In this document: piece after piece, positions 40,401 to 55,400 of the stretch
How the letters are laid out: each line of letters begins with the position of its first letter
How positions within the stretch are numbered: the stretch's first letter is position 1
Assembly: GCF_900100155.1 (NCBI RefSeq)
Contig: NZ_FMTP01000007.1
Coordinates: forward strand, 1-64,000
Source of the DNA: Ancylobacter rudongensis
Lineage (GTDB): Bacteria > Pseudomonadota > Alphaproteobacteria > Rhizobiales > Xanthobacteraceae
Reading direction: 5' to 3'
DNA: 64,000 nt
Notes under the pieces: model-generated
What the model was told of the DNA's origin: nothing
The model's database searches: none
The model's input: only the letters and a program-made list of their open reading frames with translations
Translations under genes and position numbers: made by a program

Positions 40401-43400
40401 GCGTAAGGCTGCGTCACGACGAGGCGCGCGGCCAGTGGGTGCTGTTGGCGCCTGAGCGCGTGCTCAACCCCGACCCGGTGGCGGTAGAGATCCTGAAGAA
40501 GGTGGACGGCGCCCGTTCCATCGACACGATCGTCGATGAGCTGGCGACCGCCTTCACTGTCGAACGTGCAACGGTGGCGACCGATGTCGATGCTTTCCTT
40601 GCCGGCCTCGCCGAAAAGGGCCTCATCGAGGTGACGTCGCCAGTGATCGGGGATGCCGCGTCATGAGCCTGATCGAAGAACCCCGCGGACGCGTGGAGGT
40701 GCCGGTTCGTCCGGCGCCTCCCATTCCCTATGGCATGCTGGCGGAGCTGACGCATCGCTGTCCGCTGCAATGCCCCTACTGCTCCAACCCGGTCGAACTC
40801 GACCGGCGCAATGTCGAGCTCGACACCGAGACGTGGCTGCGCGTATTTTCCGAGGCCGCCAAGCTCGGCGTTTTGCAGGTCCACCTTTCCGGCGGCGAGC
40901 CCACAGCGCGCCGTGATCTGGAGCAGATGATCCGCCACTGCGTTGAGGTGGGGCTCTACACCAACCTGATCACCGCCGGCGTGGGGGTCACCCCGGAGCG
41001 CCTGCAGTCGATTTCCGATGCCGGAATCGACCATGTCCAGCTCTCCTTCCAGGGCGCCACGGCTGAGATGACCGACAAGGTCTCGAATTTCCGTGGGGCG
41101 CATGAGCGCAAGCTCGCGGTGGCGCGCGAGGTGCGGAGGCTCGGCCTGCCGCTCACCGTCAATTCGGTGGTGCATCGCGCCAATATCCACCAGATCCCGG
41201 ATTTCATCGAGCTGGCGCTGGCGCTCGACGCACGACGCATCGAAATCGCCCATTCGCAGTATTATGGCTGGGCGCTGCGCAACCGCGGGGCGCTGATGCC
41301 GACCCGCGATCAGGTGTTCTGGGCGCTTGACGTGGTGGAAGAGGCGCGGGTGCGGCTGAAGGGCGTCCTGACCATCGACGCCGTGGTGCCGGACTATTAC
41401 GCCAAGTACCCCAAGCCGTGCATGAATGGATGGGGGCGCCAGTCGCTCAACGTCACGCCCTCCGGCAAGGTGCTGCCCTGCCATGCGGCCGAGACCATTC
41501 CGAGCCTCGATTTCTGGAATGTGCGCGAGCATTCGCTGACCGATGTCTGGCTGAATTCGCCGGCGTTCAATGCCTTCCGCGGCACCGACTGGATGCCCGA
41601 CCTGTGCAAGAGCTGCGAGCGCAAGGAAATCGACTGGGGCGGCTGCCGCTGCCAGGCCATGGCGATTGCCGGCGATGCCGCTGCCACTGATCCCGCCTGC
41701 CATCTCTCGCCGCTGCATGCCGACCTGTTGGCGCTCGCCGAGGCCGATGCCGAGGGCTCCGACATTTATGACTACCGGCGCTACTTCCAGCCGGACCGCG
41801 CCAGCTGACCGGAGATTACCCATGTTGCGTCTGGCGATCCGCACTGCGGCGGCCACCTCGTTCACTGTCTTTCTTGCTTCAGCCGCGCTCGCCGCGCCGA
41901 CGGCTGCCGAGCTGTTTTTCGAGCAGCCCTATTTGTCGAAGGTCGCGGCGGGCACCACGCTCACCTATGCCTACAAGCACGTGACCGCCGAGGCCAAGCT
42001 CGGCGACGGCTTCGAGGAAACGCTCGAAATGAAGGTGGGGGCACCCGCCGACGACCCCACCAAGCGGATCGCCGACGTGCTCATCCATCGCGGTGACAAG
42101 GAAGGCGAGGCCGGGCCTTTTCCTACCATGAACGGCAATCCGATCGCGATGATCCTTCTGGAACGCGACGTGAAGGAACTTGCACAGCTGAGCAAGGGAA
42201 GCCCGTTCTATCTGCGCAACCGGGTGCGCGAGCATCTCTCCTCCGGCACGGTCACGCCGGCGCGCTTCTCCTTCGACGGTCGTGAGGTCGAGGGCTGGAA
42301 GCTCACCATGCGTCCCTTTGCCGAGGATCCCAACAAGGACAAGCTGCTGGAACTGGCCGGGCGTCGCTACGAATTCCTGTTCTCCGACGCTGTCCCCGGT
42401 GGGCTCTATTCCATCGACGTCGTCACGCCGAAGGCAGCGGGCGATTCCAACATGATCGAGACCAGCCTGACGCTGACCGGCGCCTCCGTGGCACCGGCGG
42501 TGAAATAGGCGGCCGCCTCCAGGAGGAAATGACCATGGCGAACACACGCCCCGTGCGCGGACGAAAGGCCTTCCGCCTCACCGCCACCGCTCTGATGTTG
42601 ACGGCGCTTGGTGCCGCCCCGGTGCTGGCGCAGGACATGCTGTCGCCCGGCCTTACCGCCGGCGCCCGCAAGCCGCCCCCGCAGGCGCCGCAGGCCGGTC
42701 TAATCAACGATTATCCCACCGTTGCCCGCGCCGACTACGTGTTCGGCTGCATGGCGGCCAACGGCCAGACCCGGCAGGCGCTGGAAAAGTGCTCGTGCTC
42801 GATCGACACCATCGCCACCATCCTGCCCTATGAGCGCTATGAGGAAGCCGAGACCATCATGAGCGTTGGTCAGGTGGCGGGCCAGCAGGCGGAGCTGTTC
42901 CGCAACACCGGTATTTTCAGAGACATCGTCGCCGATCTGCACCGTGCACAGGCGGAAGCGGAAGTGACCTGCTTCTATTGAGAGAGACCGGGCTGTGCCT
43001 CTCGCCGCAGCCCGGTCTTTGCCCGCATCTGCAGCAGCTCAGCTTGCCGGCTTAAGCGCGCCCTCGAATTTGCGCCCGTCCGTATCGCCAGCGTCGACAT
43101 GGATCTCCTTGCCCGCCGGGTCATAGGAGACGCGGATGGCGGGGTCCTCGCTCAGCGAGATGCCGCCCTCCATCGCGAACACCAGCTCGTCCCCCTGTGT
43201 CACGCGGATGTTGTCGACGAACTTCGCCGGGATATAGGCCCGGGTCAGCGGGTCCATCTGCAGGCCGGAATAATTCGGGTGGCGGATCATCAGCTGAAGC
43301 TGCGAGACGCGGCTTGCCTTGCTGGCGTCGCCCAGCCCGTCGGCCTTCACCGATTTCAGCTTGAGCTGGCCGAGATTCTTCAGGGCCGCCTCCTCGTCCT

Positions 43401-46400
43401 TCATCGCCGGGGCGGAGCAGCCGCCGGAGGCCTTCACATAGCTCTCGGCCATGTGCAGCCCGCCATCACTGGTTTCGGCGATGGCTCGCACATAGGAATA
43501 GGAGTTCACCCGCAGCCGCGTGCCGAGCGCGACATCGCGGCGGTTGCCGCCAAAGGTGAAGGTGGCGGCGAGCGGGGCGGGGTTCTCGTCGACAATGAGT
43601 GTGAGCTTGGCGATGGTGCGCGGATCGCCTTCGGGGAGCACAATTTCGACGTCGATCGGCACCATGGCGGCGTCCTCCGCCCGCTTGGGAGCCGAGAGGC
43701 GCACGAGCGGGCTCGCCGCTTCGATTGGCCGCTCGCCGAACACGTCCGGCTTGAGCGATTTCCAGCTGGCGTCGGCCCCCGCCTCCTGTGCGGCGGCCGC
43801 ACTGACCGCGAGTGCGGAGAAGAGGGTAACGGTAAGTAACAGGCGGATACGGCGATGCATGGCGACCTCCCGGCCTGCCGGATCGTTGGCCGTCCGGCGG
43901 TTCAACGCATCATACACCTTTCCGGCGTTGAATTGCAGTCAACGAACACGCGAGCGTGCCGCCGATTGCGCAGCGTAAGCACGGCGGTCATCCTGAGGCC
44001 ATCGCCCTCGCTTGGAGTGACCGAGATGCTCTCGCGCCGTTCTGTTCTCAAGGCCACCGCCGCGCTGCTGACGGTGCCGCTCGGTATCGCCTTGCCGGAG
44101 GCGGCACAGGCGCAATCCGCGCCGAGCAACCGCCCGCCGGCCCCACGCCGCGAGCCGCGCCCGCCGGCGCGGCGTGGCTACACCTGGGTGTCGGGGCATT
44201 GGGCCTGGAAGCCACGCCGGGGCTGGGTGTGGACGGCGGGGCACTGGGAGGAGAACCGTCGAGGGTTCGAGTTCGTCGGTCCGCGCTGGGTGCTGCGCCG
44301 CGGTCAATGGGTCTACGAGCCCGGCCGCTGGGTCCGCAGTTGGCGCTGAAGCCGGTGCGCGGCTGGGTTGTTCTCCCCAGTGATACCTAGCTCTGCGCGA
44401 TTGTGGGGGCGAGGCTGCGGCGGTAATTTCGTCCATTATTTCATTTGGGGGAATCGACCGATGTCCAGATCTGTTGCCGTGAAGCTCACCGTCGTCGCCG
44501 TTGTCGCGCTGGTCGCTGCGGGTTGTTCCAACACCCAGCGCCGGACCGGCACCGGTGCGCTGATCGGCGCCGGCACGGGCGCGGTCATTGGCGGCATTGC
44601 CGGCGGCGGCACTGGCGCCGCCTGGGGCGCGGGCATCGGCGCGGTGGCTGGTGGCGCCATCGGCGCGGCGACCGCCAACTGATCACTGCCGGGCTCGACG
44701 CCATCGTTCTTCAAACGCCGTGCCGTCCCCGCTATGACGGGGGCGGCAGTGCGAGGAGATGGGTGTGAGCGTTACGATCTACGGCATCAAGAACTGCGAC
44801 ACGATGAAGAAGGCGCGCGCCTGGCTGGATGGTCGCGGCGTTGCCTATGTCTTCCACGACTACAAGACGGCGGGCATCGACGCCGACCGGCTCGGCGAAT
44901 GGGCCGGGAAGGTCGGGTGGGAGCTCCTTCTCAACCGCGCCGGCACGACCTTCCGCAAGCTCTCCGAGACGGAGAAGGCCGATCTCGACGAGGCCCGCGC
45001 GCTCGCCCTGATGCAGGCGCAGCCCTCCCTCATCAAGCGACCTGTGCTCGACATCGACGGCACATTGCTGGTGGGCTTCAAGCCGGAGGCTTATGCGGAG
45101 CGGTTCGGCTGAGCGGTGGAGCGTCCCTGGGGTCGTCATCCCGGACGGGCGTCAGGCCGATCCGCGATCTGTGCCCGCATAGAGAGCGATACCGCCTCTC
45201 CGCTTCGCACTGGCCGGGATGACGGTGATGGGGATCGTCAACCTGGAAAGCTGGCCACCGAAGACGCCATCCACCCCTTGATCCGGCGCGGCTTCCCTGC
45301 CACATCCGCCTGCATGAACGCTCTCTCCAATTCCGCCGCGTCGCCCATCGCCACCGAGGTGGCGCGTCGCCGTACCTTCGCGATCATTTCGCATCCGGAC
45401 GCGGGCAAGACCACGCTCACCGAGAAGCTGCTGCTGTTCGGTGGCGCGATCCAGCTCGCCGGTCAGGTGCGGGCGAAGAAGGATCGGCGCTCGACGCGCT
45501 CGGACTGGATGGCGATCGAGCGCGAGCGCGGCATTTCGGTCGCGACCTCCGTGATGACCTTTGAGTTCGACGGCCATGTGTTCAACCTGCTGGACACGCC
45601 GGGCCATGAGGACTTTTCGGAAGACACCTACCGCACACTGACCGCCGTCGACGCGGCGGTGATGGTGATCGACGCCGCCAAGGGCATCGAGGCGCGCACC
45701 CGCAAGCTGCTGGAAGTGTGCCGGCTGCGTGACATTCCGATCATCACCTTCATCAACAAGATGGACCGCGAAAGCCGCGACCCGTTCGAAATCCTCGACG
45801 AGATCGAGAAGACGCTGGCGCTCGACACCACGCCGATGACCTGGCCGGTGGGGCAGGGGCGCGACTTTGTCGGCACCATGGATATCGCCACTGGCGGCAT
45901 GCGGCTGCTCGACGGCGACGAGGGCAAAACCGGCCCGCTGCGGCAGATGAGCATGGCCGACATTGCCGCGCTGAACGTCACGCTCAACGAGGCGACGCTG
46001 GCGGAGGAACTCGGGCTGGTGCGAGAAGTGTGCAACCCGTTCGAGCTCAAGGCCTTTCTCGAAGGGCATCTGACGCCGGTCTATTTCGGTTCGGCGCTGC
46101 GAAATTTCGGCGTCGGCGACCTGCTCGAAGGGCTGGGGCGCTATGCCCCGCCGCCGCGCGCGCAGCAGGCGGACAAGCGCCGCGTCGAGGCGGAAGAACC
46201 GCGCATGACCGCCTTTGTGTTCAAGATCCAAGCGAATATGGACCCCAACCACCGCGACCGCATCGCCTTTGCGCGGCTGTGCTCGGGAAGGCTCCAGCGC
46301 GGCATGAAGGCCAAGCTGGTGCGCACCGGCAAGCCGATGAGCCTTGCCACGCCGCAATTCTTCTTCGCCCAGGACCGCCAACTGGCCGAGGAAGCCTATG

Positions 46401-49400
46401 CCGGCGACGTGGTCGGCATTCCCAACCACGGCAATCTGCGCATTGGCGACACGCTGACCGAGGGCGAGGACATCAATTTCATCGGCGTTCCCTCCTTCGC
46501 ACCGGAAATCCTGCGCCGGGTGAAGCTGCCGGACGCGATGAAGGCGAAGAAGCTGAAGCAGGCGCTGCAGGAAATGGCCGAGGAAGGCGTGGTGCAGGTT
46601 TTCCGCCCCACCGATGGCTCCCCCGCGCTGGTCGGCGTGGTTGGCCCGTTGCAGCTCGACGTGCTGAAGAACCGGCTGGAGGCCGAATACGGGCTGGAGG
46701 TCGGGTTCGACATGTCGGAGTTCCAGCTCGCCCGCTGGGTGTCGTCGGAAGACCCGAAGAAGCTCGACGACTTCGCCGCCGGCAACCGGCTGTCGACGGC
46801 GGAGGACCTGGATGGCGATCTGGTCTTCCTCAGCCCGTCGGCCTTCATGATCGGCTACACCGGCGACCGCTGGCCGGGCATCGTCTTCACTGACGTGAAG
46901 GATGTGAAGAAGGCCGCCTGAGCCTGCCGCCCTGCGGTCCGGCCTTTAGCGGGCGACGACGATCCGCGTATTGGCGCGGCCATACTGGCTGACGAGGGCG
47001 AAGAGCGCCTTGGCATTGCTGGGGTGCAGCCGCACGCAGCCATGCGAGGCGGGGCGGCCGAGCCGACGCAGGTCATTGGTGCCGTGAATCGCCCAACCCT
47101 TGTAGAAGAAGATCGCATAGGGCATCGGCGCATTGTCGTATTTGCGCGAGAAATAGCGCTTGTGCATGCGCTCGGGCCGGTAGGTGCCGAGCGGTGTGCG
47201 ATAGCCTTTGCGAGCGGTGGAAACCGGCCAGGCATGGCGCTCGACCCCCTCCACCAACACCACCATTCGCTGCTTTGAAAGGCTGATCTCCACCCGCACG
47301 TCGGGGGGCGGCGGAAGCACGACCTCCAGAGGGGTGGAAGGGTTCCCGATGGACGCGGCTTGCGTCGGCTGTGAAGCGGCGGGGGAGGGCGGTGGAAGCG
47401 AGGTGGTCTCTCGCGGCGTGGTCGAAACGGAAGGGGCGGAGAGTGCCCCTGGGGTGGCTGTCGAGGGAGGGCTCATCCCCGGTGGGGCGGCAACCGTCGC
47501 CGGCGCGTTGGTGGTAACCGCCTCCGTCAGTTCCGTCGCCAGCGGCGCCTCGGTGGCCGCGGCCAAGAGTGGCTGCGCGCGCGCCGAAGGTGCGAGGGCC
47601 AGCGACAGGCCCAATGCGAGAATCGCCAGCGCGCATTTCATTCCGGTTCCCCCCCAACCGACGACGTCATCATTCTGACACGCGACCCTCGGGCAGGGGA
47701 GAGTGGACGCCGTTTATGGTTTACACATCCCGGTGTGATCCCGAGGCGACTGGCTTCGGCGGGCCGGGACAAAAAGTCGGCTCCTAACCGGATGGCGCGG
47801 CGATTGGAAACGATCTAGCGTGCGCGCCATCGCACACCGGGGAGCACGATCATGATCCTGATGCTGGCGGGGCTTGCCCTGTTCGTCGCCATTCACATCG
47901 TCGCTGCGCGGCGCAAAATGGCCACGGCGGTTACGGCACAATTCGGTGTCACCACCTACCGGATCGTGCACGGCGTGCTCGCGATTATCGGCGTGCTGAT
48001 GATCGCCTACGGTTTCGGCCAGTGGCGGGCGGAAGGCCCTGCCCAGCTGTATAATCCGCCCGTGGGGCTGCGCCATCTCGCGCTGCTGCTGATGCTGTTC
48101 GCCTCCATCTTCGCAGTGGCGGCGCTGGTGCCGAGTCACATCAAGGCGCGCCTGAAGTTCCCGTTCCTGGTGGCGATCAAGACCTGGGCGCTGGCGCATC
48201 TCATCTCCAATGGCGATGCGGCGACAGTGACGCTCGCCGTGGTCATCCTCGCCTGGGCGGTGGTGCTGCGGATCATGGCCAAGCGCCGCGCCGCGCCTCT
48301 GCCGGTTGCTCCCGGAAACTGGTGGGGCGACCTCGTTGCGGTCGGCGGCGGGCTTGTGCTTTATGCCATCCTCAGTTTCTGGTTCCACCCCTACATTGTC
48401 GGGGTGCCGGTCATGGGCTGAGCAAGCCCTTGCAAGAAAACGAGGAAACCGCCTGACATGTCCGTCCAGTCCACTGCCCGCCGTCTGACCGCGCCTGATA
48501 TTCGGGCGCGCAAGGGCGGAGAGCCGATCGTCTCGCTGACCGCCTACCACGCCCATACCGCCCGCCTCGTCGATCCGCATGTCGACTTCATGCTGGTGGG
48601 CGATTCGCTCGGCATGGTGATGCACGGCATGGAGACAACCGTGCCGGTCACGGTCGAGATGATGATCCTGCAGGGGCAGGCGGTCATGCGCGGCTCGGCA
48701 CGGGCACTGGTGGTGGTGGATCTGCCATTCGGCTCTTATGAGGGCTCGCCGCAGCAGGCCTTCGCCACCGCAGCAAAGGTGCTGAAGGAGACGGGCGCCG
48801 GCGCGGTCAAGCTGGAAGGCGGGCGCCGCATGGCGGAAACGGTGCGCTTCCTTGCCGATCGCGGTGTGCCGGTCATGGGTCATGTCGGCCTCACCCCCCA
48901 GGCGATCAACACACTCGGCTCGTTCAAGGCGCTCGGCCGCGACGAGGCGAGCGCGGCGCTGATTCTCGATGATGCCCGCTCCATCGCCGATGCCGGCGCC
49001 TTCTCCATCGTGTTGGAGGCGATTTCCGAGCCGCTGGCCCGGCAGATCACTGAGGAAGTGGCGCCGCCCACCATCGGGATCGGTGGTTCGCCCGCCTGCG
49101 ACGGGCAGATTCTCGTGCTTGAAGACATGCTCGGCCTGTCCGACCGCGTGCCGCGCTTCGTCAAGAAGTTCGCCGAGATCGGCCCGGCCATCGGCGCGGC
49201 GGTGGAGGCCTATGCGAGCGAGGTGCGTGCCCGCAGCTTCCCCGGTCCGGAGCATGTCTACGCCCCCAAAAAGGGCTAAAACTCCCAATGTCATGGGTGA
49301 AACGCGCGGCGCCGTCCATGGCCGCCGCGCGATTTGCCTTGTTGAAGCCGCATCGGTAGTTTACGCGGCCCTTTCCAGTACCGGCCCCGCTTCCCTGCGG

Positions 49401-52400
49401 CGCCTTTCCGACGAGTGCCCACGGACGCGACATGGCTGACATCTTCAACGAGATCGACGAGGACCTGCGCCGCGAGCGTTTCGGTCGGCTATGGACGCGC
49501 TACGGCGCCTACCTCATCGGCTTCGCCGTGCTCATCGTGGTCGCTGTCGCTGGGTGGCGCGGCTATGAGTGGTGGCGGCTGCAGCAGGATCAGGCCGCCG
49601 GCGCGCAGTTCGAGGCGGCGATGCAACTGTCTGCCGAGGGCAAGACCGCCGAGGCCGAAGCCGCCTTCGCGGCGCTGGAGAGGGATGGCACGCCCGGCTA
49701 CCGCATCCTGGCGCGTTTCCAGGCAGCCGATGAACTTGCCAAGACCGATCGCGCCGCGGCGGTTGCTGAATATGACGCGCTGGCGCGCGACCCTTCGATC
49801 AGCCCGCTGATGCAGAATGTGGCCCGGATACGCGCGGGCCTGCTGCTGGTCGATACGGCACCGCTGGCCGATATCGAGGGCCGGATGAAGCCGCTCGACA
49901 CGCCTACGGGGGCGTTCCGCCATTCGGCGCGCGAGATCATCGGCCTCGCCCAGTACAAGGCGGGCGACTATGCGGGCGCAACCGCCACGTTCACCACCAT
50001 TCTCGGCGATGGCGAGACGCCTCCTGGCCTGCGCCGCCGTGCGGATCTGATGCGGACGCTTTCGGCCGCCTCGCTGCCGGTGCCGGCCGCTGCTGCCCCC
50101 CCGGCACAGACGACCCCTGCGGTCGCTGAGCCGGCTCCGGCCGCAACGCCTGCCTCGCCCGAGGTGCCCGCTGCGGCGCCCTCGACATCCCCGACATCCG
50201 AGCCGGGGGCGGTCGCCCCCGCCGCGCCGTGAGGAGATGCTGATGCGCTATGAAACGTTCCCATTACGCTCGCGCCTGCGCCGCGCCTTGCTGCTGCTGC
50301 CGGTGCTCGGCCTCACGCTCGGTGCCGCCGGCTGCGAGACGCTGGACACGCTGAACCCGTTCAACGAGCGCGAGAAGCCGCTGCCGGGCGCCCGCCAGCC
50401 GGTGTTTCCCGAGGGCGTGCCCGGGGTCGACTACAACCAGGCGCCGCCGCAGCCGGCGAACTCCGCCTACAATCCTTACCAGAACGAGCCGCCGGCCGCG
50501 GGCGCGGCGTCCGCCGTCAGTCCCGGCGCAGCCCCGGCTGAATAGAGCTGACGGGCGCGGAGGCCCATCCCTTCCATGACGATGACCGTCGCGATTGTCG
50601 GCCGGCCGAATGTCGGCAAGTCGACGCTGTTCAATCGCCTCGTTGGCAAGCGCCTGGCGCTGGTCGACGACCGGCCCGGCGTAACGCGCGACCGACGCGA
50701 GGGCGATGCCCGGCTCGGCCATCTTTCCTTCCGTATCATCGATACGGCGGGGCTGGAGGAGGCCAAGGCCGAATCGCTTGAAGGCCGTATGCGCGCGCAG
50801 ACCGAGGCCGCCATCGCCGATGCCGATGTGCTGCTGTTCATGATCGACGCCAAGGCGGGCATCACGCCAAGCGACCGTTCCTTTGGCGAACTCGCCCGGC
50901 GCTCCGGCAAGCACACCATCCTCGTTGCCAACAAGGCCGAGGCGAAGGGCTCCGAAAGCGGCACGCTGGACGCCTATGCCCTGGGACTGGGAGAGCCGGT
51001 AGAGGTTTCCGCCGAGCATGGCGACGGCATGGGCGACCTTCTCCGTGCGCTGGCGCTTTGCGTGCCGGACGAGGGGGATGAAGAGGAAGACTCCGACGCC
51101 GGCCGGCGTATCCGCGTCGCCGTGCTCGGACGTCCGAATGCCGGCAAGTCCACCCTGATCAACGCGTTGCTCGGTGAAGATCGGCTGCTCACAGGGCCGG
51201 AAGCAGGCATCACCCGCGATTCCATCGCCGTCGACATCGAGCGCCACGGGGTGGAACTGCGTGTCTTCGATACTGCCGGCATGCGCAAGCGCGCCCGCAT
51301 CGAAGACAAGCTGGAGAAGCTCTCCGTCGCCGACGGCTTGCGCGCCGCCCGCTTCGCCGAAGTCGTCATCGTGCTGATGGACGCGACCCACCCCTTCGAG
51401 GAGCAGGATCTTCGCATCGCCGACCTTGTCGAGCGCGAGGGCCGGGCCGTTGTTCTGGCAATCTCGAAGTCCGATCTGGTGAAGGATCAGCAAGGCTTCG
51501 TCACCCGCATGCGGGAGGAGGCCGATGACCGGCTCTCGCAGGTCAAGGGCGCGCCAGTGGTGCTGGTTTCAGGACTGACCGGTGAGGGGCTCGACCGGCT
51601 GGTGCGTGCCGTGCAGCAGGCGCATGAGGTGTGGAACCGCCGGGTCGCCACCAATCCGCTGAACCGCTGGCTGATCGAGACCACCGACCAGCACCCGCCG
51701 CCGGCGGTTTCAGGTCGCCGCATCAAGCTGCGCTATATCACCCAGCCCAAGGCGCGGCCGCCGAGCTTCGTGCTGTTCTGCTCGCGCGCCGACGCGCTGC
51801 CGGAAAGTTATGTGCGCTATCTCGTGAACAATCTGCGTGCCAGCTTCGACCTGCCCGGCGTTCCGATCCGGCTGACGCTGCGCGAGAAGGACAATCCCTA
51901 CGCCGAGAAGGAGTAGGTGGAATAAAAAAGGGACGGCGCGAGCCGTCCCTTTTTTCTTGTCGGCCATTCACAAGCACTCAGGCCGGAATGGGGTAGGCTT
52001 TGAGGCTGTGGCTGGGAAAGTCATAGAGCCGGCCGGTTTCCTCGAAGCTGGGCAGGCACAGGGCGAAAATCGCCTGCGCGACTTCGTCGGGCGAGGGGAG
52101 CGTGTTCGGGTCTTCGCTCGGGAATGCCTTCGCGCGCATGCGGGTGCGGATAGGGCCCGGGTTGATCAGGTTGACCTTCAGGCTGGAGATGTTCTCCACT
52201 TCCGCTGCCCAGGTGCGCGCCAGCACCTCCACCGCCGCCTTGGTGACGGCGTAGGGGCCCCAGAACGGCCGCGCCTTGTGTGCCGCACCGGAGGAGACCA
52301 TCACCGCCCGCCCGGCGGTGGAGAGCCGAAGCAGCGGGTCCAACGAGCGGATGAGCCGCCAGTTGGCGGTGAGGTTCACGGCAAGCGCGTCGTTCCACTC

Positions 52401-55400
52401 CTTGGGGTCGACCTGCGCCAGCGGAGTCATCGGGCCGAGAACGCCGGCATTGCCGACAAAAATGTCGAGCTTGCCGAAACGCTCATAAAGCGCGCCGCCG
52501 AGCCGGTCGATGCCCTCGCCATCCTTGATGTCGAGCGGCACCAGCGTCGCCGTGGAGCCGGCCTTGACGATCCGGTCGTCCAGTTCCTCAAGCGCGCCAC
52601 TGGTGCGGCCCACCGCTACGACATGCGCACCAGCCTCGGCCAGCGCCAGGGCGGTCGCATGGCCGATGCCGCGCGTGGCGCCGGTGACGAGAGCGATGCG
52701 GCCGTCGAGCGGACGCGCGGCAGGCTCGGCCGCGGGGAGGTCGGTCATGGCGGTTCCTCGAAGTTCAGCTGTTGTCGGTCATGACCACGGAGGGCGCGGA
52801 GCGTCGGGCCGGGCCGTGGAAGACCGCTTCGATGTTGTTGCCCTCGGGATCGAGCACGAAGGCGGCGTAATAGCCGGGGTGATAGTCGCGCAGGCCCGGG
52901 GGGCCGTTGTCGCGCCCGCCAGCGGCAAGCGCGGCGGTGTAGAAGCGGCGCACCGTCTCCTCGTCGGCCGCCTGGAAGGCGATATGCGCCCGCCCGGTCG
53001 GCGGTACGCCCGGCGAGACGAAGAGCTCGTCGGCGAAGAAGTAGCCGTCGCCCTCGACCAGCGGCACCCCGAGCACCGCAAGCACCGCCGCATAAAAACG
53101 GCGGCAGGCCTCATAGTCGCTGACGACCAGCGAGACGTGGTCGATCAGCCGCCCGCGGTGCCATTCGCGCAGCTCGACCATTTCGGTCAGCTCGCCTCGG
53201 CCAGCAGCGAGAGCTGGCGCGGCGACACTTCGCCCTCGCGATCGGAGAGCAGGGTGGGGTATTCGCCGGTAAAGCAATGGTCGGTGAATTGCGGGCGCAA
53301 CGGGTCGCGGCCCTCATAGCCCATCGATTTGTAGATGCCGTCGATCGAGAGGAAGGCGAGGCTGTCGGCACCGATATAGCGGCGCATGCCTTCGAGGTCG
53401 TGGGTGGCGGCCAGCAGCTTGTCACGGTCGGGCGTGTCGATGCCGTAATAGTCGGGATGGGTGATCGGCGGCGAGGAGATGCGGAAATGTACCTCGCGGG
53501 CGCCGGCCTCGCGCATCATACGCACGATCTTCACCGAGGTGGTGCCACGCACGAGGCTGTCGTCGATCAGCACGATCCGCTTGCCTTCGACCACCGCGCG
53601 ATTGGCCGAATGCTTCATCCGAACGCCCTGGTCGCGCACTGACTGGGTCGGCTGGATGAAGGTGCGGCCCACATAGTGGTTGCGGATGATGCCGAGCTCG
53701 TAGGGCAGGCCTGACGCCTGCGAGTAGCCGATGGCCGCGGGTACGCCGGAATCGGGAACCGGCACCACGAGGTCGGCATCGGCCGGTGCCTCGGCGGCAA
53801 GCTGCATGCCCATGGTCTTGCGGACCTGGTAGACGGAATGCCCGCCCACAACCGAATCCGGGCGAGCGAAATAGATGTACTCGAAGATGCACGGGCGGGG
53901 CGGCACGCTGCCGAAGGGACGAAGCGTCTCCACCTTGTCGGAAGAGAACACGATGACCTCGCCAGGCTCGATGTCCCGCACGTGACGCGCACCAATTATG
54001 TCGAGGGCGCAGGTCTCCGAGGTCAGGATCGGGTGGCCGTCGAGCTCGCCGAGCACCAGCGGGCGAATCCCCAGAGGGTCTCGGGCACCCACCAGCTTCT
54101 TGTTGGTGAGGCCGACAAAGGCATAGGCGCCTTCCAGAGAGCGCAGCGCGTCGATGAAGCGCTCGGTGAAGCGCGGACGCTTGGAGCGGGCGACGAGGTG
54201 CAGCATCACCTCCGTGTCGGAGGTCGACTGGCAGATCGCGCCATCACGGATGAGCTGGCGGCGAAGCGTCAGCCCGTTGGTCAAATTGCCGTTATGGGCA
54301 ATGGCGAAGCCGCCACCGTCGAGCTCGGCGAAGAGCGGTTGGACGTTGCGCAGGATGGTCTCGCCCGTCGTCGAATAGCGCACATGGCCAACTGCGATAT
54401 GGCCGGGCAGCCGCTTGATGGCTTCCCCATCAGAGAAGGCGTCGCTGACCAGGCCGAGCCGGCGCTCTGAGTGGAAACGCCTGCCGTCATAGGTGGTTAT
54501 GCCGGCTGCTTCCTGGCCGCGATGCTGAAGCGCGTGCAGGCCGAGGGCGGTGATCGCCGCCGCATCGGGGTGGCCATAAATGCCGAACACGCCGCACTCC
54601 TCGCGCAGCGTGTCCCCGTATTCGTCGTAGAAATCGCCCGCTTCCGCCGATTTCGGCGCCACGTGATCACCCATCAGATCGGCCATAGGATCTTCGCTCC
54701 TCGCGCAGTTCAAGGCTGCGCCCGCTCCACTGTGCTCAAAAGCAACTGCGCCCGGGACGCTTGTCCCATGGGCGCGGTCGAATTAAGGCGCCGACGGCGT
54801 CACCGGGCTCGGCGTGGCCGGCGCGGTGCCCGGTGCAACGGGCTCAGGCGGCGGCTCGGTCGGCTCGGCGTCCTTCGAGCTGCGCATCTCGCGGATGAGG
54901 CTCTCGGGGTCTTCCGGCAGAATGGAAATGAGCCAGTCACCCGCACTTTGCAAGACCAGCTTGGTCCGCGCGTCGCGAATCCACTCCGGCTGACCCTGCT
55001 CGTTCTGGACCAGCCAGTTGAAGAACAGGAAGGCCACAACCATTATCAGGAAGCCGCGGGCGAGGCCGAACAGGAAGCCGAGGGTGCGGTCGAGCGCACC
55101 GATGCGGCTGTCGAGAACGAGGTCGGAGAGTCGCACCGTGATGATCGAGACGATCAGCAGGGTGACGATGAACAACGTGCCGACCGTCGCCGCCATCGCG
55201 AAGGTGTCGTTGGCGATGTACTGCTTGGCGAAGGGCAGGGCGTGCGGATACGCATAAAGCGTCACCAGCGCCGCCGCGACCCACGAGACGATGGCGAAGA
55301 CCTCGCGCACAAATCCGCGGACCATGGCGAGGAGGCCGGACACGACCATCACGGCGATCAGGATGATGTCGAGGAGCGTCAAGACGATCTCACCGTGGTC